Assembly (NCBI GenBank): GCA_034509425.1
Contig: JAVTVJ010000952.1
Span: 1 to 64,000, forward strand
Direction of reading: 5' to 3'
Origin: Eopsaltria australis
Lineage: Eukaryota > Chordata > Aves > Passeriformes > Petroicidae
DNA: 64,000 nucleotides
In this document: positions 25,441 through 36,265 of the stretch, one piece after another
Layout of the letters: each line of letters starts with the position of its first letter
Position numbering within the stretch: the first letter of the stretch is position 1
Made by a program: the position numbers and the translations under genes
Notes under the pieces: model-generated
Told to the model about the DNA's origin: nothing
Database searches by the model: none
Seen by the model: the letters and a program-made list of their open reading frames with translations, nothing else

Positions 25441-27488
25441 AGAAATAAAAGCCACAGCCAGGGCTCCAGTAGGTAAATCTTGAAAGAACAGCAATTCCCT
25501 CAATATGAGTTTCTGACTGGATGCTCTTCAGAGTCAGAAAGACTTGTAACTGTTGTCAGAAAAAGTCTGGAAATCATATCTGGTCAGTGTTTTTCCAGAG
25601 ATTTCTGGATAAAAGGGCTTCTGCTGCATTTCTTCTTTCTCGCTTCTGCATCCATTTATGTCCATGAGGGAATTTCAGAGATGGGGCAGGACATCTACTG
25701 TCACTTTTGATAGAGGTGCAGGTGGAAAAAAAATAATCCTTTCCTCTGAGCTGGGCTATTTTTGTCCATTTTTAGTAAATATTAGTGCTAACAATACATG
25801 TAGCTTTTATCAGCAGAAATTGAATTTTCTCATCCTGCCTTTCCTTGCAGATTCAGATACCCTGGTGGGGTCAGGCTTTTCCATGTAAGCTTGTGCCAGT
25901 CTGACCAGGCTCCATCCTGGTTACACCCACACCCCCTTGCTGTCAGGACAGTGTGGCCACTGGGAATGGTGGTGTGTGACATCTTCCTAAAACTGCAGCT
26001 TGGGGAAATGTAATTCAGACAGAGGCTCTGTGGACAATGGGTTTGTCTCCTTTGAGTCATCCTTAGTCTTTTACACTGCTCACATAACTTACTTTTCCTC
26101 TTTTTGCTCTGCATACCACGAGCCTTAGGGTTCCTTCTCTTTGGGAGCAAATAACAGGATTTTGGGCTGGAAGTCTCTTGTAATGTAGGATCCTTTGGGT
26201 ATTGTTAATTTGTCATCTTTGTATGACTGTCCTTGTTTCCTTAAGATTCTTTTACTGAGTGATGAGACAATGGTTAATGCTTGATGCAGGGAGATGCATC
26301 TTTGGTGAGCACAGATGGGTGGGTCCTTGGATTTGCTGTGGTGGGCAATTTATAGAGTTAAATTCTGCTTCTTAAATAAGTTAGACTTTCAGTCACCCAG
26401 AAGGACTCCAGGGAATTGGAAAAATGTGATCCCTGGCATTCTCTGCAGTTGTTTTCATTCCATCTCAAGGATTTCTGAGCTTGCAGGAGCGGAACCCTGA
26501 ATTTTCGACCTGAAACAAGGTGATTGTCATTTGGTGAGGGGTTCATGGCTGATTTTTCTTATGTTGTTTCCATTGTAGTTACAGTTATTGCCAGAAGAGC
26601 TGAACAAGTTCTCCTTTAGTGTACAATGATGTCTGAACAACAGGTTCATCCTCTCCAGCAGCCTATTTTTACTGGCCTGTGGTAACCATAACACCGAAGA
26701 ATGAAAGTACATGAGCATGGTTGTAATTACACAATGGATCTTAATCTGGACTGATATTGTGAGATATGAATCTATGGCACTTTCAAACAGAAAAAAATCA
26801 ATAAATAAAACTTCAAGCACTTTCAGTGCTTCAGATAATGGGCATATTCCAGGATTTAGCACCAGCTCTGGCATCTCTCTCAAAAATAGTATCCTGAGCT
26901 TTTACAGCTTGCCTGTCCTGCTGGAATTTCCCATTAAGCAGGAAAGCTCTGCTGAGTAAAGGATGATATTCTTATCTTGCAGTGTTTTTCTCCTTTAGGG
27001 GAAATGGAGTTTCCAGTTCCACAGACCTGTATTTCACAGAAAGGTAATGGGGAATTTTAGAGTCAAATTCAATGTCCCCTGTTTAGTTGAAAAAGTTTTA
27101 GGCTTTTACAACACTCTGTATTTACAGAAAATACTGATTATTTTTACCTGTGCTATTTTATTAACACAGTCCCATTTCTTGTAGCTTTGTATCAATCTAA
27201 ACTTAAGAGCAAGTCTAGATTTTAATCCAGTTGCAATATTTGAGTCTCTGGAGGACAGAATCTGCAGCAGCTTTATTCTTTCTCTTCTCCTCCACCCCAG
27301 ATATGTTACATCAGGAAACATAACCAGTGGTTTTCCCTATAGTTTTGTCACATAATTCCTGTGTCAGAAATCAGGGGAAAGAGTGAGAGTTCATCTCTTT
27401 TAGAGTCTAGTCTCACTACACTCTGTGTAGTCAGTGAGATAAAACCCAAATTCCTACAAAACTCTTATGGCCATTCAAGTTCAGTGCC
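25441..27488. other. Intronic DNA, no gene seen
   Basis: Mixed AT-rich sequence with open frames up to 118 codons, none recognisable. No repeat family was identified. Confidence 0.55.
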
Positions 27489-27712
27489 CTTTTGGATGGG
27501 GTCGGGCTCTTCTCCCAAGGAACAAGTGACAGGACAAAAGGAAGTGGCCTCAAGTTGCAGCAGGGGAGGTTTAGGTTGGATATTGGGGGAAATGTTTTCA
27601 CTGAAAGCATTGTCCAGCCCCAGCCCTGGCTGTCCAGGGCAGTGGTGGTGTCCTGGGTGTGGCACTTGGGGACAGGGTTGGTGGTGGCCTGGCAGTGCCA
27701 GGGCTGTGATTT
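27489..27712 (+). mobile_element. CR1 LINE fragment
   Basis: CR1 landmarks occur in order: gggctcttctcccaaggaac, tgacaggacaaaaggaagtg, ctcaagttgcagcagggga, ggtttaggttggatattggg, ttcactgaaagcattgtcca and gtggcacttggggacagggt. The extreme 3' terminus is absent; the copy loses similarity at about 27712. The neighbouring GC-rich 27713-27890 is not clearly CR1. Confidence 0.92.
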
Positions 27713-28099
27713 AAACGTGCTGCTGTGTCCTTGCTGTGGGTGCCAGCTCCAGTGTCAGTGTGACTGCTCCCAGCACCTCATGGTGGGGACAGCTCAGGGC
27801 TCTGTCCCAGTGTCACTAGTGGTGCTCCAGAGGGCAGACACTGAGCTCCCACTGGAGGCAGCATTTTCTCTATGGGAAGAGATGGTGTTTTTCCACTAAG
27901 TGTTGCCTCCTCCCAAGCCTGAATCCCAGAGCCAGGCTTGCCTGAGGTGCCTGGTATCCTGAGAACTTTTTCAAGAACTGTTAGAAATCAGAGTGTAGGG
28001 AGTTTCATACACTTCAAAGTATTCATTAATGAAAGTTTGGCTAAAGCAGCATCTTAAAATAGAATGTGCAATCAGCGTGCTGTTTCCAAAAAGATTTTT
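27713..28099. other. Intronic DNA, no gene seen
   Basis: GC-rich DNA directly after the CR1 fragment, then AT-rich sequence. A 135-codon frame (27492-27899) begins inside the CR1 copy and is repeat-driven. Confidence 0.5.
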
Positions 28100-28480
28100 T
28101 TTATCCCCTTAAATCTCTTAAAATTTACTAGGTGGGCGTGAGCAAAAAGGTTGTCTCCAATAAAAAACTGGCTTTGTAATGATTAGCAGGGGCCCAGTAT
28201 AATTTAAGATATTCTTTACAGTTTATAAATACGGGCTCATAAAAAGTGTAGATATAAAGAAGCTGTGACTTTAAGTCATTAGAAGCCCAATGGTTTGATA
28301 AAATAACAGGAAACAGACAATTTATTATGAGCAATCTCGGTAGCTCTGGATTATCTATAAAACTTTTATGGCCCTCCCCAAGTGGCAAGAGGCCATAAAA
28401 CTTGCCTGAATGAGGGACTTGTTAATTTACTTGTTAAAGCAAATTAAAAATTTATAAGCGCTTTTAGGTAAATGAGATCT
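28100..28480. promoter_or_regulatory. Candidate conserved non-coding element
   Basis: Repeat-free, AT-rich sequence with several TTTAT[AG]/ATAAA cores of the HOX/CDX type (cagtttataaatacgg, tctataaaacttttatggcc, gaggccataaaacttgc), homeodomain TTAATTTAC and ATGATTAGC, and a mirrored pair ttttatggccctc / gaggccataaaa around 28365-28400. The paired motif and low CpG loss suggest constraint; conservation is untested. Confidence 0.4.
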
Positions 28481-29675
28481 TCTCTCATTGCTGCCCTTGC
28501 GGGCTCAGGAGCCCTGGGAGGAAAGAAGTGGTTGCGCTCAAACATCACAGCAGAACAATAAAAGCTATTAAATTGGTTCAGTTTATTACTACAGAGCCAG
28601 GCAGCTGTTGCCATGGTTTGCTGGGGGATGCCAGAGGTTGACAGCGTGGCATTTCTGTGGCCTTACAAAGAAGGTAATAACGTTGCCTTTCACCCAGCCA
28701 GCAGCTCCTCCCGTGCCTCGCTCCTTTTCCTCCTTTTTCACGTCGTTTCCATGTAGAACTCTCAAAGCCAGTCCTCAGCCTGACACAGAAACATCCACAT
28801 CTCCTTCTATTGTTCCTTGTCTTTAGTTGTTGTAAAACACATTAATGAACACCAGAAAAACCTTCACAGTTTCAGATTGCTTAACCAGGACGCTTAATGG
28901 CAAATTAAGTTTTAATTTAATTCAATGATCTTGCTGTAACTAAACACAGTAGTGAGGAAGAAGGGCCTGGCAAGGAAGATGGGGCTGTTGGGCATCTTTG
29001 AGCAATCTTTGAGAGCTGTTAAAATGGATTGGAGAAGTGTTTCTCCTGATCACTTCAACAACAGCTTCCTACAGCAGATGAATTCCAGCTGTGGAAGAGT
29101 GAGGTCCACTTGGTCCCTGCAGCTCCAACTCAGAAAAATACCCACTAAAAAGGAAAATTTCTATTGAAAACTGTTAATATTTAGAAAAAGGCCTGTTCCA
29201 GATAAGGTTTTGAATGAGGAGAGATCTAAATCAAGGTGCAGTGAACTAAGCAAAGCCTCTCCTGAGCAGTTCTTCTATAAATTGTATCTATACTTATAAC
29301 TACTTTTCTTTTGGTCAGGAAATAGCTTTTACAGATATGGTATTATTTAGAAAAGGAGTTAACAGAACTTCCAGGAGGGAAATAGCGGCATAAATTCAAA
29401 AGGTTTGTGTTGAGAACACTTCAGGTGATCACTTCAGATATTTTCAGGTGTCTCAAGATGGGCACCCAGAAGTGAACCTGCCTGACCAGTCAGTTGCTAA
29501 ATGCAGGCCACAGCTTTCAGTACACATTTCATCCTTATGTATTTCATTTGATACTCATCATGCCTCAGTATGATTTGTATTATTTTGTATTTCCAAATGG
29601 ATATTGCAGGAGTTTCCCTTCAGAATAGGAAATAATCTATGTGAGAAACACGTGGAGTTCACGGAGGAAGTCTAA
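28481..29675. other. Intronic DNA, no gene seen
   Basis: AT-rich sequence with open frames of 71-72 codons only. No repeat or RNA gene was recognised. Confidence 0.55.
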
Positions 29676-29679
29676 AAGC

Positions 29680-29890
29680 ATGGTCTGCAAGAGAGGCTTG
29701 AAAGGATTGGGGCAATTTAGTTTTAAAAGAGGAATGGAGTGGAGATACTGATAACAGTCTTCAAGCACAGGAAGGTGCTGCAGAGAGGAGAGAAGTCTGT
29801 TGTGCCTATCCATGGTAGGTGGGGCAAGGTCACACTGCAGGCAGGAGATGCAGTGGGGCTGTGAAGGCAACTCCTGCAGGGAAAGGCAGT
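29680..29890 (+). mobile_element. CR1 LINE fragment, old
   Basis: Diagnostic order: agaggcttgaaaggattgg, ttaaaagaggaatggagtgg, gataacagtcttcaagcaca, ggtgctgcagagaggagaga, agtctgttgtgcctatccat and ggtaggtggggcaaggtcac. These correspond to the stretch of CR1 upstream of the segment seen at 27489. Divergence is high, so this is an older copy. Minus-strand open frames here (77 and 68 codons) belong to the repeat. Confidence 0.8.
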
Positions 29891-31559
29891 GAAACTGCTC
29901 CAGTGCAGCTGCAGGGCTGCAGAGCTCACTGAGTGTCTGCAGCAGGTTTGGGCTGGGTCAGCTCAGTGCCTGCCTGCCAGGAGGGATGCAGGTACCTGCT
30001 CCTCCTGGGTTCACAGGGCTGGGCTGGGGGACCACGTGGGTCTGCACCTTCCTCTGCTCTGTGATTTGATAATGCTGAGACTCCTCAGCACTCTGACTGC
30101 AGTGGGTAAGCTGAGCACTCCAATACTTCAGGCAGTGCTGCCCCAAAATCTTTATTTCCCATGTGGTTCTGCAGGGAGAGACAGATGTTTAGCAGGACGC
30201 TTTTCCTTCACGCTGCTAGACCAAACAAAAGCTTCCAATCTCCAGGAATTCAAGTGCAGCAATCGTAATATTCTGGCACTTCCATCACTCAATGCTTGTA
30301 TTATAAATATTTCATGGAAAAACTGAATCATAAAAGTATTATTTTTGTAGTGTGCCAAGAGTAGATCCAGGCACTTGGAGCATAAAAAGTATGAAAGTCA
30401 CATTTTAATATTGTGCTCTCCTCACTGAATACAGTGCTAGTCTGAAACTGTCTGACATATAAAAATAAGGCAAAGCCTCCAAGGTATATTAATGATGGTT
30501 ATAGAGCTAATGGTTACATGGCAAACTCCCAGTGCAGTCATTTCAGTGTGCACATTTCTCTGAACCAGATATGACTGGCTGGAAAGGTCTCTTGAAATCC
30601 CATCTGGCATCTTCTGGGACCCCACTTCAGCCATATTTCACTGCCCCAAAAGTGGATATAAAATGTGCCAAGAGCTCACTGTCTTTCAGTGAGGTTACAC
30701 CCCTGCCTCTGCTCGGCACGCTGGAAACTCCCAGCCCTAATCCCTGAAATTCATGGTGGTGATAGTGCTTGAAGTCAAGTAAATAACCCTTCATGTCCTT
30801 TCTTACCTAACTACTGTTCTGGGTCCAGGCTTTGGAAAGCCAAATTCCAAACAGGTTTGTGGGTGTTCTCAGCCTCTCTGGATCTGGCCTTTAACCTCTA
30901 ATAGCCCATTTTAAGAAAGGAAGAAAGCAAGTACTGAGGCAGAGCCAGCTTTGTTCAGGCTGAGCCTTTGAGGAAGGTACAGGCTCTCAGAGCGGGGTGT
31001 GACAGGGATGGGATGTGTTTTGCTGTAGGTGGTCTGTTACGGAAGTTTCTCTGGAAATACATAGCTCTTGTTGGAAGTACATCGAACCCAGAATGTTATT
31101 TCTGGCATAAATCAGAGGGAGGGGGATGGAACAGCTAATACCCCTTGGTATCAGTCTGCAGGTAGAAGCCCCAGGTTGATGGCCCTGTTTCTCGTGCCTC
31201 GAAGCACCAACCAGAATCTCTTGTTCTCCTTCACTGCAGTACAGACGTTTCTTGGTGCACCATGAAATCCCCACTGAACATCACAAAGTGAATCCAGGAG
31301 GCTGACTCCTGCAGCTGGCTCCTTCCCTAAATCTATGTTTTCTCAAGGCTTTTTTCAATGTTTATTAGTTTAGCCTTGCAATTCCATGTTTACATAAATT
31401 ACATGATTAAAAGCAAAACAGGGACCTGGACTGAATGTGGTTTCTGTTAAAATCATTCCCAGTTCCTTGCTAACTTAACCCTTTTGAAAGCCAGAGACAC
31501 TTAGGGAGGTGCCTTCGTGTTTAATGCACAGGGAGCCTGTGTTCCAGCCCCCCAGGGAG
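29891..31559. other. Intronic DNA, no gene seen
   Basis: GC-rich DNA at 29890-30060, then AT-rich. A 145-codon open frame at 29889-30326 has no recognisable domain. The rest holds short frames under 100 codons. Confidence 0.5.
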
Positions 31560-32480
31560 GTGTTTGGAGTTATTCCCCAAGATATTTATTTATTGGCTTC
31601 ATTCCTACAGTAGCCAGGCGATGACAACAAATATTGAATAACATCAGCCTTTTGCTGCACCCTGGGAGCCAAGAGAGGGACTTGCCTCAGCTTAATTTAA
31701 ATCATAACCTGCTAAATTGGGGAAAACCTGCAGAAAAATTCATCAGCAGTTCTAAGCCGCATATCTGAAGAGGGAACACAAGAATTAGCTTCTATGTGGC
31801 ACAGAGATTTTTTTTTATAGCAACTAGTGTTTGCATGGGGAGAGCTTTGATGAATACTACCCCATGTTCTTATCACAGATGAGCAAAGGAAATATAAATT
31901 AGAAGCTCATAAATATAGGATTTCCCTGTCCTTTGAAGAACTTTATTTCCATACGGTTTGCATGAGAATGCTTTCATTGATTTAAAAAAAATGAGTTTGT
32001 TTTTGGCTGGTTTTAAGTAATGTGTAAGCCACAACATTTTAAATAGGTGTCTTATGTCTAAAGTAGCTAAAAAGGGACATGAGATCTTGAGGGGTTAATT
32101 TGTATGTTCTAAATGAAAATTGAATTAGAAAATGAATTCCCTTCTAACATCTCCACTCAGTGTGCAGATCAAAGCCATCATAGGAGTAAATTTATGTCTG
32201 ATAGTGTGGACGGTTTCAATGCACACTGGCGAAATATCATGCTGATTGCTGATTGAAAACAGTTGTTAATTCTCTACTTCACTAAATTCAGAGTGGAAAA
32301 ACTTTCCTTAATAAAGAACAGATTGAAGAGAACCAAGACCTTACTGTGTGGAAATTAATGGCAGATGCATATACTGGTAGTTAAAATGTTTCATTAGATG
32401 TTAATGTCTTGCTGTGTTTTTAATTGTTCAGAAATTAGCCTCTAGAATATTAAAACCATCTGTTTGTTATCATGATGAAA
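31560..32480. promoter_or_regulatory. Candidate conserved non-coding region (AT-rich cluster)
   Basis: About 900 bp without repeats or open frames of 60 codons or more until about 32440. Dense ATTA, TAAT and TTAAT cores (aatttaaatcataacctgct, attgctgattgaaaacagtt, ttaatggcagatgcatatac) are interspersed with retained CpGs (ccaggcgatgacaac, taagccgcat, gtggacggtt, ctggcgaaat). The absence of incidental open frames and repeats over this length stands out. The regulatory role is inferred. Confidence 0.35.
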
Positions 32481-35400
32481 CAGAATACTTAAATAGTTAT
32501 TAATTTTGTAGGCTTTTTTTTTCCTTGTCTGCAAAACTTTGATCTGTTGAGATTTCAGTAGATGCTGGATGCAAAAGTGAAAAACAATTTTAAAACACCT
32601 TGGTGCCCCAAATCTCAGCATTTGCTGCCTGCCACCCATATTTTGCATGCCTGCTTTATTTCACAAATTATTATTCACCAAGGAGAAGTTGACGTTTTTT
32701 AGTGCATGGAAGGAGCGTGCTGGTGCTTGCTGAGCCTGTATAATGGTTGATTTAAACTGTAATATGGTACTTTCTCACATGCTGATACTTAGTTTTTAAG
32801 TCTTGTGGGTCATTTTAAAGTCCAAATATTTCAAAGCATAGAAGGGGTTCCATGTTGATCTATCAGCACAGGGCTTTGTCTTCCTCCATTTCCAATTATT
32901 TACAGCTAATTTTTTAAATTATTTTTTTTAGGACTGAATTTTGGGGAAGTTGGGGGTTGGCAGTTATTTGGGTCATCATTTTTGATGGGTTTTTAAATCA
33001 TGTAAATGAACAATAATGGGCTCCTGCAGGCCCTGACTCAGGTAAATATTCCTCTTTATGGGAACATACATTGAATATATTTCTGGCAGAATAGCAAAGA
33101 TAAGCTTACTTCTTTTCTCAGCTGAGGTGAATTGAACTGAGTGCTGAAGTGCTGTCTGCTGGGGAGGCTGTAACATGTATGTACACACAGCTCTCCGGTG
33201 TGAAGAGCACGATTTATAATACATTTTGTAATGCTTGTTATACGTGACTTAAGTGTGAAAATTTATTCAGCGAGTCTAAACATTACTTAGAGAGCCATTA
33301 ACATATTTTTCCAAGTGATTTTTGACCTTTTTCTGCATAAGCACTTTACAAATTATTAAATGCCAGGATAAGGATTAATTCAAGTAACTGTAATTTGATA
33401 GTAGCCCTCTATTATAGATTTTTTGCACTTATCTTGAAACAATAATAAAGCTCCACTTATCTGGTGTATGACTATATTTTCAAGATGGGTAAGTTTAGTA
33501 CAAATTTAAAGCATAGAGAAGAGAAGTTAAATTAGGGTTTTTATCAGTATAAGGTACAGAAATAGTCTATCAAGTATTTATGGTGGACACTCAGTTCCCT
33601 AAATGGCTTCTGCATCCCTTGGAGTCGGTGGCAATCCTGCAGTTGTCCCCTGGGATACTGGTGGGCATTGGGTCTTACCCTGATGCCTCCTCTCTGCTGA
33701 GGCTGCCAACAGAGGGACAGGTGACACTGGCTGGCAGAATGATTTCCTGGAAATGAAGACGGGTTTGGACTTGGACTGAGGCAGCCAGCCCATCAGATCT
33801 ATCAAGCATTAAATCACCTTTGGTCACTGTTGACAGGGGACAGACTACAAAACTGATCAGGAGATTTTTTTTTTTTACATTTGCAAACAGGAGGACTCAT
33901 TACTTCAATTGCAAAAGCAGTCCAAGGTGAAAGCACAGTGCTGCAATATATTTTACATTATTGCTTAGGAAGAGAGGTATGCAAAAAGGAAAACAAAAAT
34001 CCAAAATGCTGGGATAGCTGAGTGTGCTCAGAGCTTCCCTGGAAGTGCTGGGATGCTGGCTGTTCAGAGCTTCCCTCTGACAGGGTGGAGGTGCACCACA
34101 AGGGTCCCTCCAAGTGGCACCTTGCCATCTATCAGAACTAATCCAGATTTAAACAACTTCAACAATACTTCCTCCCTTTGCTTTTCTCCTGAGCTATTTG
34201 TGATGACTAAACTCATCTCCACATCAATGACAGCTGCTAATGAATTCAGATGCTTCATTCCCTTCCCTTCTGTGCTGCTTCAAATAGATTTTCTTTGCCA
34301 GATACTTCAGCTTCCCTTTCCTGCTAACAAATTGGTACTGAGGTACATTGTTGTGACTTTTGCTTCTATCATTCAAGCAAGAGGAAAATACAATATGTAT
34401 AGATGTGAGTTATATGTCAAAATGCTTTTACTCCCTCTCTCCCCCCCTTCCTTCACATTATTAAATTATAGAGAAATACTATCATAATAGCCTCTTGGCC
34501 AAGTCACTGAGAGCAGAGTTATGGCTCCCTTGATAAATTGCAAAACATTATTAAGTTTTGCTCTTTGGACTGAGAGTATTGGCATAAAAGGACATCAACC
34601 CCAGTCAGATTGGTCTTGATTGCTGCTTAATTGCTGCTTGTTTGTGTTAGCGATCATGTGGTTTGATTGATCTTGCCCTGCTTTTGTCATTATTGTTACA
34701 ACTTCCTAGTTTTCTCCTTGTACAGAGACCACAGGATGACTTTTAAGTCTTGAATAATTTATCTAGCTGGGCAGTTAAATGGCTTAAAATAGTATTATAG
34801 TTTTAAGCCAATAGTTCAACCTTCAAATCATTATTTATGCAACCAAATTATTAAATATTTATTCTGGGCTTATATCGAACGATGAAATAACAGGGCTCCT
34901 TTTTGTTAGCAGTGGTAAGCATCTCGAGGTCCTTCCATGAATACTGATACTTCCTCCTTCAAGACATTTATTTACTTCTGTGATGTTAGCTGGGTGTCAC
35001 ATGAGTGGTCTGCACTGAGGAAGGAAAGGATGGTGGTCACTGTGACTTAATTCATGTGAGTGCATACAGTCACTCTGCTTTTTCTCAGGCTGCTTCACCT
35101 CTTCAGATGTTCCTAAAAGTCTCATCCCATCTTGCATCTCTTTTGCACATGAGGAACAACCATCCTGTGGGCTTGAAATAAGTGGAACTCTACAGGAGCT
35201 GCCTTGGGGTTATGTTTCCCCTCATTACAGCAGATGGAGGCTCTTAGCTGAATTTGTGGACAGTTCTAGAGCTGCAGGGCTGTTAGAGTTTTTCAACCTG
35301 GACTATTTGCTATTTGTTCCATCATGTGATTGATCTGATCTTCTTACGTAAGTGTTCTTTCACTAAGTTATGCATTTCAGAGTCAACCAGAGGCCTTCCT

Positions 35401-35919
35401 TAGAAAGCTGGATATCAGACACTGGACTCAATGGGATATTTCTGTTCTCTCCCCTTTCCCAAGATTCAGGTTAAAAGTGGTGTTTGCCTTGACTTTCCTG
35501 TATGATGGAAACGAGAAGCCCTCACAGGTCCAGGGCTGAGGCTGGGACAGAGTCCCTGAGTCTGCTGTGACTGTCACCATCAAAACCAGAGCTGGTAATG
35601 GCCCGGCAAGGATCTGGAAACTCATCATTGCCATGTGCTCTGAAACAGGCACAGAATGTTGGGGTAAAACTTAGTTCTCCATTTTCTAAATGAGCAAGTC
35701 TAAATGGGACCACAAAAAGCAGTCCCTGATAGAAAGCGTTGCAGACAATGCTTGTGCACTGCTCCTTGTTGGGTATTTCTGGGGAATGGTGGGGACAGGC
35801 ACTGCAACAAGAGCTCATGACTCCCTCATTGCACTTAAAATCTGGTTTGGGGACGTACAGAGCAGAAGCAAGAAGCGTGCGTGGTGTAAATGGCTGAATA
35901 ACAGCCAGAAGTTGTACAT
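32481..35919. other. Intronic DNA, no gene seen
   Basis: Mostly AT-rich. Clusters of ATTA/TTAAT cores at about 33225-33560 and 34740-34930 may be regulatory. A T-rich run occurs at 33868-33877. Open frames up to 144 codons (34053-34487) are unrecognised. Confidence 0.5.
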
Positions 35920-36265
35920 GAATGGATGAGAATGTGGGTGGATGGATGGATCAGAATGTGGAGGGATGGATGGATGGATGGAGGCATGGATGGAGGCATG
36001 GAGGGATGGATGGATGGATGGATGGATGGATGGATGGATGGATGGATGGATGGATGGAGGCATGGAGGGATGGATGGATGGATGGAGGGATGGATGGATG
36101 GAGGGATGGATGGATGGATGGATGGAGGCATGGAGGGATGGATGAAGAGATGGATGGATGGATGGATGGATGGATGGATGGATGGATGAAGAGATGGATG
36201 GATGAAGAGATGGATGGATGGATGGATGGATGGATGGATGGATGGAGGGATGGATGGATGGATGG
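35920..36265. repeat. ATGG (GGAT) tetranucleotide array with variant units
   Basis: Nearly continuous atgg repeats over about 345 bp, broken by recurring variants: gaggcatggagg (several times), gaagagatgg (three times) and gagggatgg. All frames stay open, creating false proteins of Met-Asp-Gly-Trp on + and Ile-His-Pro-Ser on - (up to 214 codons). The variant units recur as blocks, showing that the array grew by segmental duplication as well as slippage. Confidence 0.97.
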
